Below, one piece after another: positions 16,691 through 24,805 of a stretch of DNA of 64,000 nt. The notes beneath the pieces were generated by a model. It did no database searches, was not told where the DNA came from, and worked only from the letters and a program-made list of their open reading frames with translations. Source of the stretch: Phytohabitans rumicis. GTDB taxonomy: Bacteria > Actinomycetota > Actinomycetes > Mycobacteriales > Micromonosporaceae. Numbering within the stretch: position 1 is the first letter of the stretch; each line of letters starts with the position of its first letter. Both the position numbers and the translations under genes were made by a program. Location: contig NZ_BLPG01000001.1 of assembly GCF_011764445.1 (NCBI RefSeq), forward strand, positions 4,898,001-4,962,000, in the 5' to 3' direction.

Positions 16691-17131
16691 GTCCGGACTC
16701 CTCTCAGTGAGGACAACTGCTGCCCTCACACCTGGGTTGTCCGGAAACCGGGGGAACTTCAATGAGCGTTTGCACTTGCCGGTGCGTCCGTCGTGGTTAT
16801 GCGCGGATGATCGGCAGGAGTGGCCATGCGCGCCCTATAAGGCCCGGCTGTGGTCCGATTTCGGCGGTAGTGCGGAGGCGATGGCTGAGCACTTGGCCGG
16901 TTGGATGGGTGAAGCGCGTCCTCATCTCGTTGCTTTGTCGGCTCAGCAGTTGCAGGCACGGTTCGTGGATTGGATATCCACGTGGCCGGACGGTTCATCT
17001 GTTCGCCGCCTTGTCGGATGCATCGACCAGACCCCGTCACCGAGGGGTGGGCCGGCGTGGCCGGTCAACCCACGGCGGGGCACCGAACCGGGGAGCTGAA
17101 TCTGTTGAGAAGTCAGGGGAGCAACGTGATC

Positions 17132-17848
17132 ATGGCCAGAGTCCGCCGCGCGGTTAACCGGGTGCGGGATCGGTTCGATTTGAAGACGGATCGGGCCTGG
17201 CGGGATCTGCGTCGGCAGTTCGCGCCGTTGATCGCGCGTGAGCCGGGCCCGGATCGGCAGGTGCAGGCGGAGATCCTGCAACGGATCCTTGCCACACCCA
17301 GCGACAGCGCGGACCCGTTCGCGGTTGTGCCGGCGGGGCCGATGCGGCGCTGGCCGGTACGAGTGCTGACCGCCTTGACTCTTGTCGTGCTGGTCGCGTT
17401 CGGCGTGACGGTCATCGTCCGTGACGGTCGGGCGGCTTCCGGGCCGACACGAGCAGCGGCGGCACCCGCCGCATCACCTGTGGTGTCCGCGTCGGCAGCC
17501 GTCAACATGTTGCCGGCCTGTGCGGTGCCGCCTGCCGGTGTGCTGGCTCCGACCGATGTGCGGCTGCAAATGCGGGGCGCTGACCCGGTCCGGATGACGG
17601 TGATCTACAGCCACCGCGCCAGCGACGGCCAGCAGGTCTGGCACGCGTACGGCCCGGCAGGGCAGGACGCCACCCACCTCCACAAGGTGTCCGCTGCGAT
17701 TCTGCCCGCACTGACCAACATCGACGTGAAGGCCAGCCGGCAGGCGGACGGCAGTTGGCGGTTCATCGCCCCGCCGTGCACCCCCATCCCATACCCGGCA
17801 TCGCCACCGAAGGCCGGTGCTAACACGGGCGTGGAGGCCCAACGGTGA
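17132..17848 (+). CDS. Single-pass membrane protein of unknown function
   Basis: About 238 residues. A basic cytoplasmic N-terminus of ~70 residues (RVRRAVNRVRDRF...) precedes one membrane helix (VRVLTALTLVVLVAFGVTVI), an Ala/Pro-rich linker and an external domain of ~140 residues with three cysteines (ACAVPPAGV, PPCTP). The N-in topology suggests a sensor or an envelope-anchored factor. Starts: GTG 17126 and ATG 17132 share AGGGGAG, at 4 and 10 nt. The stop overlaps the second GNAT gene (GTGA). No homologue family is recognised. Confidence 0.65.
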   Translation: MARVRRAVNRVRDRFDLKTDRAWRDLRRQFAPLIAREPGPDRQVQAEILQRILATPSDSADPFAVVPAGPMRRWPVRVLTALTLVVLVAFGVTVIVRDGRAASGPTRAAAAPAASPVVSASAAVNMLPACAVPPAGVLAPTDVRLQMRGADPVRMTVIYSHRASDGQQVWHAYGPAGQDATHLHKVSAAILPALTNIDVKASRQADGSWRFIAPPCTPIPYPASPPKAGANTGVEAQR

Positions 17849-18621
17849 CCCAGCCCGCCGCACCCGGCAGCAGCCCCGGACGGCCGTTGCGGACCGGTGT
17901 GCCGACGCTTCGAGCGGCCACCTATGAGGACCTTGACCAGATCACCGAGGTGATGGTGACGGCGTGCCTGGACACCCCCGACGCCGTATGGCTCATCGCG
18001 GATCGGGACGAGCGGGAGACGGTGTACCGGCGGTACAGCGCGGCTATGTTCCCGGCCATCCTCGCGGACGACGCCACCTATGTGGACGTCGCCGACATCG
18101 ACGCAGAGGTGTGCGCGGTCGCGGTCTGGGACGACTACGCCGACCATGTACTCAGCGATGCGCAAGCGGAAGCCCGGTGGCGGGCACTGGTCAACAGCGT
18201 GTCCGGCCCGTACGCAGACCGGATAGTCCTGCTGGACGACATCACGGTCGCGCACCAACCGCGTACCAAGCATTTCTGCCTGTCTGGGATAGGCGTGCGC
18301 CCAGACCGGCAAGGCTACGGCCTCGGCACCCGACTGCTGCGCTACCGGCACCACGAGTTGGACGCCATGAACCTGCCGTCCTATGTGGTCGCCACCACCC
18401 GCGCCGCGCGCCACCTGTTTGCGCGGGAGGGCTACCAGGACCGAGACCCGTCACCGTTCTTCCTCCCAGACGCGGGACCCGCGATGTGGCCGATGGTGCG
18501 CGACGGGAGGGCACGGAGAGCATCCAGACCACCGCACCCCACGACACCACACACGCCGCTGTCGATCCCCCGGGGTACACGGTTCGCCGGTCGGTGCAGG
18601 GCCAGGCACCGGAGGAGGTAG
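17845..18621 (+). CDS. GNAT-family N-acetyltransferase (copy 2)
   Basis: 258 residues. The GNAT acetyl-CoA motif is GVRPDRQGYGLGTRLL and the closing motif is LFAREGYQDRD. It is clearly paralogous to the GNAT at 13542 throughout the domain. It adds an N-terminal 25-residue Pro/Ser tail and a basic Pro/Arg-rich C-terminal tail of about 40 residues that copy 1 lacks. The GTG start overlaps the membrane protein stop. The acceptor substrate is unknown; context suggests modification of a product or peptide related to the adjoining methyltransferase module. Confidence 0.85.
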   Translation: MTQPAAPGSSPGRPLRTGVPTLRAATYEDLDQITEVMVTACLDTPDAVWLIADRDERETVYRRYSAAMFPAILADDATYVDVADIDAEVCAVAVWDDYADHVLSDAQAEARWRALVNSVSGPYADRIVLLDDITVAHQPRTKHFCLSGIGVRPDRQGYGLGTRLLRYRHHELDAMNLPSYVVATTRAARHLFAREGYQDRDPSPFFLPDAGPAMWPMVRDGRARRASRPPHPTTPHTPLSIPRGTRFAGRCRARHRRR

Positions 18622-18625
18622 GGCG

Positions 18626-18943
18626 GTGACCGCTGTGGTGTCGAAGCTGGCCGCAGTCGCGGATCGGCTGGCTGACTGGGTTTTCGCCGCGCGGACGTGG
18701 CGGGCGCGGAGGGAACTGCGCGCCCGGTGGGGAATCGACCCGCACGCGGTGCCTCCCCCACACGTTCTGGACGCGATCCTGCGCGACATCTACACCCCGC
18801 CCCGCGACGAGGATGGCTGGAAGGGCGCACCCCAGTACGCCGCAACTGCCGGCACCCCTGACCGTGGCCGGACACCCGATCCCCCCGCAACAACGGCAAT
18901 CGCCTGCCGCTGTCCGGGCGTCCGGCCACACCCACGCACCTGA
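18626..18943 (+). CDS. Small hypothetical protein
   Basis: 105 residues starting at GTG 18626, supported by a perfect GGAGGAGG seven bases upstream that itself overlaps the stop of the GNAT gene. The N-terminal half is helical and basic (KLAAVADRLADWVFAARTWRARRELRARWGIDP); the C-terminal half is Pro-rich and probably disordered. No family is recognised. It closes the run of coupled genes beginning at 17132. Confidence 0.6.
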   Translation: MTAVVSKLAAVADRLADWVFAARTWRARRELRARWGIDPHAVPPPHVLDAILRDIYTPPRDEDGWKGAPQYAATAGTPDRGRTPDPPATTAIACRCPGVRPHPRT

Positions 18944-19051
18944 CCAGCCGCGCGCACACCACGACATGCGCACGGCAGTCGGCCCTACACGGGCCGCCGC
19001 GCCGATCCACCAAACCCATGTCAACCTCTAGGAAAGGGCGTCGCCGGGACC

Positions 19052-20005
19052 ATGCCGACCAAACGCATGACGTTCGTGCCCACCCTGCGCGGCCAGTGGC
19101 TCGGACACCTGATGCGGGAACTGCGCGAGGAACGCGGTCTCGCGCTCAGGGAGGTTGCCGCGTACGTGGGTGTGGATATGAGCACCCTGGCCCGGTACGA
19201 ACGCAGCGAGTGGGCGTTCCGCCCTGATCACGCGGCCTGGCTGCTGAACGTGTACGCCGTGCACGACGAGCAGACCCGGGCCGAGGTCACCGGCTTGGCC
19301 GAACACAGCGGGTGTATCAACTGGTGGCGGCTGGACCCCGCCGTTACCACTGGCCCGCCGCTGCGGGTGCGTCCGTTCGGCGTGGTCGACTTGCCGCCCC
19401 CGCCGATCGGCTGGATATACGGCCGGGCTGAACGGGTCTGCCTCTACGCCGACACCCTGGTACCGGAACTGTTCCAGACCCGCGCCTACGCCCACGCCGC
19501 CGCCGCACATGTCCACGGACCGCACGCCGATGCCCGGCTGTCCATCGACGCGGCGGTCGACCGGCTGATCGACCGGCAACGCCTGCTCACGGCCGGACGA
19601 CCCGCACCCGTCGAGGTGTTGATCGCCGAACACGTCCTACACCGGCCAATCGGCGGCGCACAGGTTTTGGCCGCCCAACTGGAACACCTGTACCGGCAGC
19701 CGCTACGCCGCGACGTCCCGGTCACGGTCCGCGTGCTGCCCACCTCCGCCGACGCCCATGCCGGGGTGCACGGCCCGTACATGGTGCTGCACATGCGTAC
19801 CGGCATGCCTCCGGTCGCGTTCATCGACCACCTCGGCGGGCAACTCATCGTGGAGTCCGTCCACGCCGACCGGTACACGGCAGCCCACCAGCAACTCTGG
19901 AACGCCGCGCTCACCCCGACCGACTCCCACACCCTGCTGCGCAACCTCACCCGACCCGCCGACCGGCCCACCGGTACAGCCGCGCTCGCCACCACGGCGC
20001 CATGA
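19052..20005 (+). CDS. XRE-family regulator with DUF5753-type C-terminal domain
   Basis: A 317-residue DNA-binding protein. The helix-turn-helix is at residues 12-65 (LGHLMRELREERGLALREVA...STLARYER). The C-terminal Scr1/DUF5753-like region includes AERVCLYADTLVPELFQTRAYA, RLIDRQRLL and PVTVRVLPTSADAHAGVHGPY, all typical of this large actinomycete family. Members are usually paired with a DUF397 protein; none is present here. The ATG is at 19052, and an internal ATG at 19067 is possible. Confidence 0.88.
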   Translation: MPTKRMTFVPTLRGQWLGHLMRELREERGLALREVAAYVGVDMSTLARYERSEWAFRPDHAAWLLNVYAVHDEQTRAEVTGLAEHSGCINWWRLDPAVTTGPPLRVRPFGVVDLPPPPIGWIYGRAERVCLYADTLVPELFQTRAYAHAAAAHVHGPHADARLSIDAAVDRLIDRQRLLTAGRPAPVEVLIAEHVLHRPIGGAQVLAAQLEHLYRQPLRRDVPVTVRVLPTSADAHAGVHGPYMVLHMRTGMPPVAFIDHLGGQLIVESVHADRYTAAHQQLWNAALTPTDSHTLLRNLTRPADRPTGTAALATTAP

Positions 20006-20072
20006 CATCCGGACGCGGGCTGGAAGTCCGCCACATGACGCCCCCACCCCCGAAACGAGGAGGTTCACGAGC

Positions 20073-20249
20073 ATGCCGAGCGTGGGCGACACCGTCCAAG
20101 TCGCCGTGACCACGATCCAACGCAGCAACGGCGCCGCATGGCGCGGTGCCAAGGGACGGATCATCGGCAAGACCGGTGACGGCTACCAGATCAAGTTCGA
20201 CGGGTTCATCGCCGACAACGTCAAGGACAACGAGATAACCGACGCGTAA
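20073..20249 (+). CDS. Small SH3-like (KOW-type) protein
   Basis: A 58-residue protein beginning SVGDTVQVAVTTIQRSNG and containing GRIIGKTGDGYQIKFDGF, a beta-strand pattern like small SH3/KOW barrels. It has an excellent ribosome site, GAGGAGG nine bases before ATG 20073. It lies downstream of the DUF5753 regulator and is closed by a hairpin terminator. Function unknown; the fold assignment is by pattern only. Confidence 0.7.
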   Translation: MPSVGDTVQVAVTTIQRSNGAAWRGAKGRIIGKTGDGYQIKFDGFIADNVKDNEITDA

Positions 20250-20286
20250 CTGCGGACGGGATCGACCGTCCACACCAGAAAGGCAG

Positions 20287-20328
20287 GCCGGACCACCCGT
20301 TCCCCGCAAGAGTTCGGGGTGGTCCGGC
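20287..20328 (+). terminator. Hairpin terminator
   Basis: A perfect 12-bp stem, GCCGGACCACCC at 20287-20298 with its complement at 20317-20328 and an 18-nt loop, lies about 40 bases after the SH3-like gene. Only two T residues follow it. Confidence 0.7.
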
Positions 20329-20436
20329 TTGGGGCCGAAACCCCGGTACGGATGGTACCGGGGTACACGTGTTGCCACAGTCCGGCAACGCGGAGGTGAG
20401 CCCCGGCAGGATCCCGGATGGGGAGGGTTGCTGCGG

Positions 20437-20750
20437 GTGGTCGACGGGGATGCACCGTCGTTCGAGGACGAGACCGGCCCGGCGTATGCGCTGGCCGACG
20501 GCGTCCCGTACGTGCGCGGCTGGACCGATGCGCACCGGGCGGCCGAGGTGCTGCGCGCCGAGTTGCGGGCGTGGGGTATCGAGGGCCGGACGGCGGTGCG
20601 GGCCGAGGTCGTGTGTGGGGTGTCGGGGTGGTCGAGCTGGGCTGTGTTTCGCCGGAACTGGCGGAGCTGCTGGCGGCCGTGTTGGCTCAGGCACGCCTGC
20701 AACCGGCCAGCGCGGTACCGGCCCCGGGTCGGGCACCATACGCTGCGTAG
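20437..20750 (+). CDS. Small hypothetical protein (apparent frameshift at 20625-20628)
   Basis: From GTG 20437, with GGGGAGGG nine bases upstream, the frame reads a normal soluble protein (VDGDAPSFEDETGPAYALAD ... TAVRAEV) and then turns into Trp/Arg/Cys-rich nonsense. Adding one G to the GGGG at 20625-20628 continues the protein as GVVELGCVSPELAELLAAVL and stops at 20750, giving about 105 residues. This matches the G-run deletions seen in nine other genes here. No family is recognised. Confidence 0.55.
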
Positions 20751-20918
20751 CGGGCTGCGCGGCGTCGGAGGTCTGGCGGAGGGTGCAGGATGCCCGCCCG
20801 CTACGGGGGAAGCGGGCGGGCATCGGGCCGCGCTGGAGGGAATCCGTTTGCGTGCGCGGCTTACCGGGAGGGTAGCGGTTGGGAACGCGCCCACACCCCC
20901 GGCGTGCCGATGTCCCGG

Positions 20919-21734
20919 TTAGCGGGTGGTGCGGCGGGTGCGGGTGGCGGGTTTGCTGGCGGGTGCGGCCGGGCTGGTGGTGGTGAGTGGGTAGGCCAGT
21001 TCTGTTTGGTCGCCGGGGATTCGGGTCTGTTCCAGTGTCACGACGCGGCCGGCCGTGGTGGCGGTGCGGGCGATGACGAGCAGCGGGGTGCCGGGGGTTA
21101 TGCGTAGGGCGGTGGTTTCGTCCCCGACGGGCATGCGGGCGCGGACGTACTCGGTGAAGGTGAGCGGGTGTCCGTGGCTGTGGAACCAGTCGTAGACCTG
21201 GACGGGTTCGGGTAGGTGCGGGTCGTCCAGCCACGGGGTGTCGAGGTCGGCGGCAACCGAGAAGGGCATGTGCAGCCGCACCGAGCGGCGTAGCCCGTTG
21301 GCTTGCTGGAGCACGTCGCGGGTGAGCATCGGCTGTCCCGGTGGGATGTTGAACAGGTCTGCCTGTGCGGCGGTGGCGTCGGCGCGGACGAACGCGGGCG
21401 GGTCGATGTCCTGCCAGGTGACGGGTTCGGTCTCGGTGTGGTGGCCGTCCGCGAGGGTCAGGCCGCGGTGGTCGAGGTGGGCAGGGCGGGCGTGCGGGTC
21501 GCGGACGATGGTGCCGTGCGGGCGGCGCACGATCAGCAGCCCTTCGCCGACGAGGGTGGTGACGGCTTGGCGGATCACGTGCCGGGACACGCCGAACAGG
21601 TCGGCCAGGCGTTCCTCCGAGGGCAGCGGCTGCCCGGCGGGGAAGTCGCCGGACAGGATCCCGTCTCGTAGGTAGTCAGCGACCTGTCGCTGTCGGGTCA
21701 CCGGTTCGGTGATCTGCGGCGGAGTCCGTGGCAT
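20919..21734 (-). CDS. GntR/HutC-family repressor (KorSA-like)
   Basis: 271 residues. The N-terminal winged helix-turn-helix is RQRQVADYLRDGILSGDFPAGQPLPSEERLADLFGVSRHVIRQAVTTLVGEGLL in positions 14-68; the rest is a UTRA ligand domain with VTWQDI, TRDVLQQANGLRRSVRLHMPF and TLEQTRIPG. In actinomycete conjugative elements such regulators silence the transfer genes and themselves. ATG 21734 has AAGGGGGTGG upstream. It is divergent from the transfer operon, and palindromic sites lie in the gap. Confidence 0.9.
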   Translation of the reverse strand: MPRTPPQITEPVTRQRQVADYLRDGILSGDFPAGQPLPSEERLADLFGVSRHVIRQAVTTLVGEGLLIVRRPHGTIVRDPHARPAHLDHRGLTLADGHHTETEPVTWQDIDPPAFVRADATAAQADLFNIPPGQPMLTRDVLQQANGLRRSVRLHMPFSVAADLDTPWLDDPHLPEPVQVYDWFHSHGHPLTFTEYVRARMPVGDETTALRITPGTPLLVIARTATTAGRVVTLEQTRIPGDQTELAYPLTTTSPAAPASKPATRTRRTTR

Positions 21735-21862
21735 CAAGCCACCCCCTTAAAAATATCTTGCCCGAATTTTGTGGGCGGGGTTTGTGCTGCTCAGCGTGTG
21801 TTGGTGGGCATGCCCCAACGGTTGGTTCGGCGAAGACGGGGTCTTCCCTGTTGCGAAACGTA

Positions 21863-21910
21863 CAACGTTGGCCGTACTCTGTCAACGAGCAACGGCCAAC
21901 GTTGGCCGTT
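21863..21910. promoter_or_regulatory. Candidate GntR operators controlling the transfer operon
   Basis: AACGGCCAACGTTGGCCGTT at 21891-21910 is a perfect 20-bp palindrome. The 13-mer CAACGTTGGCCGT it contains also occurs at 21863-21875, in direct orientation 34 bp away, close to three helical turns. The pair lies in the 190-bp gap between the divergent GntR gene and the transfer genes. Family knowledge makes these the likely repressor sites. Confidence 0.8.
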
Positions 21911-21929
21911 GATCAGAGCGGAAGAGGTG

Positions 21930-22085
21930 GTGGGACTGCTGAGAGATCGCCCGTTGGGGCTGTCCGGTCCACGCTGCGGCTGTGGAGCCGTCGCGGAACC
22001 GGGCAAACGGTGTGTGAAGTGCCGGGCGCGTGCCCGGTGGGTGCGTCGTAGGGCGTACCTGGATCGGATGGAGGTGAGCACTTGA
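21930..22085 (+). CDS. Small zinc-ribbon-like protein
   Basis: About 51 residues ending in a Cys cluster CGCGAVAEPGKRCVKC followed by RARARWVRRRAYLDR. The C-x-C...C-x2-C spacing and basic tail fit the tiny zinc-ribbon proteins that head transfer operons in actinomycete elements. The start is GTG 21930 or GTG 21927, just after GGAAGAG. It is the first gene after the operator pair; its TGA overlaps the TTG start of the next gene. Confidence 0.65.
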   Translation: MGLLRDRPLGLSGPRCGCGAVAEPGKRCVKCRARARWVRRRAYLDRMEVST

Positions 22086-22435
22086 CCAACCTGAGCGGAC
22101 ACACACGTACTGAGGAGGTGGGGCCGTCGATTCCGGCGGTGCTGTTCAACACGGCCGACGTGATCGTGCGCGGGTTGCCGGACCCCCTAGCCGTGGAGGT
22201 GTCGGTACGGTTCGGGCTGGCCGTCGATCTGGCCACCCACGTCGATTTGCGGGTGTGGGCGGACCGGTTGGGGCTGTCGGTGTACCCGTGGCGCTCTCAG
22301 CCGTACATCGGTATCGACGGGGTGCTGTGCCAGTTGACCAACGTCACCGGTACCTGGCGCGGCGGGCCGGTACGGCTGCACTGCCTGGAACCGGTCGACG
22401 CCATGGCCGCGCTCCGCGATGAGGTGGACCCGTGA
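22082..22435 (+). CDS. Hypothetical protein of the transfer operon
   Basis: 117 residues, soluble, mixed alpha/beta (VEVSVRFGLAVDLATHVDLRVWADRLGL ... LCQLTNVTGTWRGGPVRLHC). No known domain is recognised. It starts with TTG 22082, which overlaps the previous stop (TTGA) and has GGAGG seven bases upstream, making this rare start well supported. Transfer-operon membership suggests a role in transfer or spread. Confidence 0.7.
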   Translation: MTNLSGHTRTEEVGPSIPAVLFNTADVIVRGLPDPLAVEVSVRFGLAVDLATHVDLRVWADRLGLSVYPWRSQPYIGIDGVLCQLTNVTGTWRGGPVRLHCLEPVDAMAALRDEVDP

Positions 22436-23207
22436 GCCCCGAACGCGGCGGCCGGTCGGGGCGGGGTGGGCGTACGCGGGTGTGATGCTCGGCGGTGCCG
22501 TGTCCATCGCGGCGAACGTGGCCCACGCCCAGGTACCGCCGAAGGACGCGCTACCCGGTTGGGCACCGGAGCCGGGCGCCTTGGTCAGCGCGGTGTTTTG
22601 GCCGCTACTGCTGCTGGTCGCGGTGGAAATGTTCGCGCGTATCTCGTGGCCGTCCGGCTGGCGGTGGCTGCTGCTGCGGGTCGGTGGGTTGCTGCCGGTC
22701 GCGGTGATCGCCGCCGTGGTGTCCTACCGGCACCTGTCGGGCCTGTTGACCTTCTACGGCGAAGACGCCGTGACCGCCACGCTCGGACCCCTCGCCGTGG
22801 ACGGGCTGATGGTGATGGCCACCGGTGCCCTGGTCGCGGGCAGGGCGGTGCGCGTGATGCGGGCACCGGTGGCGCCGGCGGGCGCCCCAACACCGAACCT
22901 GGATGGCCGGTCCACCCACCGGGCCCGTACCCACGCCGGACGGGACAGAACAGCAGCGGATACGGGCACGGCGAAGCGTACTGATGCGGCGCTACTGGCC
23001 GTGCTGGAAACAGTCCGCCGCGACCGGGACGGGACGGTACCGGTACGCCGGGCCGCGAAAGCTCTCGGCACGGGCCCGGATCGGGCGCGGCGGTTGCTGG
23101 CCGATGCCGGTCTACTCAAAGGACCCGCCACCGTAGACACCCCCACCGATGGGGATGCGGTAGCGCCTGCTGTCGATGCGGTGACGCCGGACGGCGGCGT
23201 ACGTTGA
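22419..23207 (+). CDS. DUF2637-like membrane protein (Spd-type)
   Basis: 262 residues. Four membrane helices are visible: AGVMLGGAVSIAANVAHA, ALVSAVFWPLLLLVAVEM, WLLLRVGGLLPVAVIAAVV and LAVDGLMVMATGALVAGRA. The short intermembrane and VSYRHLSGLLTFYGEDA segments fit the DUF2637 family, often called spread proteins in actinomycete plasmids. The C-terminal ~100 residues are cytoplasmic, with an HTH-like stretch (LGTGPDRARRLLADAGLL). ATG 22419 overlaps the previous gene by 17 bp. It probably works with TraB at the hyphal cross-wall. Confidence 0.82.
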   Translation: MRWTREPRTRRPVGAGWAYAGVMLGGAVSIAANVAHAQVPPKDALPGWAPEPGALVSAVFWPLLLLVAVEMFARISWPSGWRWLLLRVGGLLPVAVIAAVVSYRHLSGLLTFYGEDAVTATLGPLAVDGLMVMATGALVAGRAVRVMRAPVAPAGAPTPNLDGRSTHRARTHAGRDRTAADTGTAKRTDAALLAVLETVRRDRDGTVPVRRAAKALGTGPDRARRLLADAGLLKGPATVDTPTDGDAVAPAVDAVTPDGGVR

Positions 23208-23212
23208 TCGGC

Positions 23213-24271
23213 ATGGATTCGACGGGGGCGAATGGTCCGGGCACGGGTGGGGGTCGGTCGGGGCGGGACGTGGCAACGGGTGTCGCGTTCGGGTGTCTGG
23301 CCGCCGTGCTCGGCATGTGTGGACTCGGCGCGGCCGGGGTGTACCTGGTGGCGTCGCGGCTGGGGTTGATCTCCGAACCGTCCACCGGGTCCGGTCTCGA
23401 TGCGTTCGCGGCGCTCGCGCTGGTGCTCGTGCTGGTCGCGGTCGGGCACGTGGTGGCCTCGGTGTGGGCGTGGCGCACCCGCCCCGGACCGGTGCGCGTC
23501 GTTTTGACGCAGGCGCCGCACGTGGCTGCCTATGCGGCGGTGCCGTTCTGGTGGAATGGCGCGTGGTCGGCGTGGTACATCGCGTGGGGTGCGCTCACTC
23601 TGACCGGGTTGGCGTGGTTGACCGTCTGGTTTCTACGGGCGCCGGGGGTGGCACGGCGGGCGATTGTCTACCTTGCCGCGTTGGGTGTGGTGGTCGCGGC
23701 GAATGTCGCCGGGATCCTCGCGGTCACCTGGGATTCCACGAACGGTTTCGGCTGGAAAGGACAGCCGACACCGTGGGCCGCGTTTACCGCACTGTCGGCT
23801 AACTCGTGCCTGGCCGATCACCCGTACCACAACAACGGCGCCCACGTCGTACGGGCGGATTGCCCGTCCGGCCCGGACGCCGACTTTTACGCCGGGGACT
23901 ACGACGAATCAGGGTTCGACAACCAGCTGTGTGACTCGCAACCGAAACAGGCATTCACCAAATGGTGGGAGTGGAACCGTAGCTACCAATTGTCTTTCAC
24001 CCTTCGGTGGGACCACGGGCAAACCCTGGTGGACGGGAACACGGTTGCCCCACCCTATCCGGACGCTATCGACAGCGATACCGCGACCATCCAATACGCG
24101 GTGACATTAGAGTCCGCGACGCATACCGGCACGCCCGGCCCGTTCCGGATGCGGGCGGACACGATCACGGAAACATGGAATGTCGAATTTGAGCCGGCCA
24201 CGATCGGCGGATGGAAGGTCTGCCGTATCGACATTCCCGACCCGATAACCGCGACGTTCACACCGCAGTGA
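23213..24271 (+). CDS. Four-helix membrane protein with extracytoplasmic domain
   Basis: About 352 residues. Four hydrophobic helices (FGCLAAVLGMCGLGAAGVYL, AALALVLVLVAVGHVVASVW, AWYIAWGALTLTGLAWLTVW, IVYLAALGVVVAANVAGIL) are followed by a ~165-residue external domain containing four cysteines (NSCLADH, ADCPSG, QLCDSQ, KVCRID), likely two disulfides. ATG 23213 is preferred; TTG 23204 would overlap the preceding stop. No family is recognised. Its place before traB suggests a part in the transfer apparatus or in surface recognition. Confidence 0.7.
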   Translation: MDSTGANGPGTGGGRSGRDVATGVAFGCLAAVLGMCGLGAAGVYLVASRLGLISEPSTGSGLDAFAALALVLVLVAVGHVVASVWAWRTRPGPVRVVLTQAPHVAAYAAVPFWWNGAWSAWYIAWGALTLTGLAWLTVWFLRAPGVARRAIVYLAALGVVVAANVAGILAVTWDSTNGFGWKGQPTPWAAFTALSANSCLADHPYHNNGAHVVRADCPSGPDADFYAGDYDESGFDNQLCDSQPKQAFTKWWEWNRSYQLSFTLRWDHGQTLVDGNTVAPPYPDAIDSDTATIQYAVTLESATHTGTPGPFRMRADTITETWNVEFEPATIGGWKVCRIDIPDPITATFTPQ

Positions 24272-24466
24272 ACATCCGCATCTAGCCCCTAAACCCGTAT
24301 TCCCTCGTTTGTCCCTTGTTGGGAATGTGCTGCCCTGCTGCGGCACCCTTTCCCCGAACCCTCACACGTCCGAACACGTCTCGTGTCCGGCGGCAACAAA
24401 CAAACTGCGGCACCTGACACCCCGAACAGATAGCGGGTGTGGGGACTGTCCGCCCTCTTACAGGAG

Positions 24467-24805
24467 GTGGTCTACCTGTCCAACAATCCAACCGACCCGA
24501 TCGAACACTGCGAGGTGAACCCAACCATCCCAAACCCCGAGACCGAATCCGTAGCGGAGTTGCGTGCGCAGATTCGGCGCCTGCAATCCAGGCTTGCCGC
24601 CGTCCGGCGGGCGTACGCCGATTTGGTGGCCGCGTGCCGGGCCGCGCTCGGCGCGCACGCGGACGGGGAGGCAGACCCGCTGGTGTATCTGCGGGACGAG
24701 CTGCCCGAACCCCGCCCGAACATCCGCTGCACACCGACCGGCGTGGGGGTGGTGCCTGATGCGCTACCGCCGCCGGTACCGGCAGCATCCCTACTTCTGG
24801 TATGA
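24467..24805 (+). CDS. Small coiled-coil protein upstream of traB
   Basis: About 105-112 residues with a central coiled coil (ESVAELRAQIRRLQSRLAAVRRAYADLVAACRAAL) and a Pro-rich tail. The start is unusual: a perfect AGGAGGTGG at 24462-24470 points to CTG 24476, with GTG 24467 lying inside the ribosome site and GTG 24512 having a poor one. The 3' end overlaps the traB start by 47 bp. Function unknown; it may be a TraB partner. Confidence 0.6.
   Translation: MVYLSNNPTDPIEHCEVNPTIPNPETESVAELRAQIRRLQSRLAAVRRAYADLVAACRAALGAHADGEADPLVYLRDELPEPRPNIRCTPTGVGVVPDALPPPVPAASLLLV

Larger units (their letters stand above)
15479..16761 (-). mobile_element. IS3-family insertion sequence, 1283 bp
   Basis: The terminal inverted repeats start TGAAGTTCCCCCGG at the left end and are the complement of the sequence ending at 16761, with a one-base difference in the following T-run. 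The flanks carry a 3-bp direct repeat, ATG (15476-15478 and 16762-16764), as expected for IS3 transposition. It contains orfA and orfB in overlapping frames with the full DDE triad. It looks intact and recently inserted. Confidence 0.93.
15442..17099 (+). pseudogene. Small hypothetical gene split by the IS3 element
   Basis: The 5' piece (ATG 15442 to 15478, 12 codons) and the 3' piece (from 16762) become one open frame when the IS and one copy of the ATG target duplication are removed. The joined product is about 124 residues and reads through RPSWLCADDRQEWPCAP, a W-x-C...W-P-C motif of small proteins common in actinomycete mobile elements, followed by AMAEHLAGWMGEA and a helical tail. Its start overlaps the preceding gene, so the unit was a coupled operon before insertion. 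The function is unknown and is presumably lost here. Confidence 0.8.
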
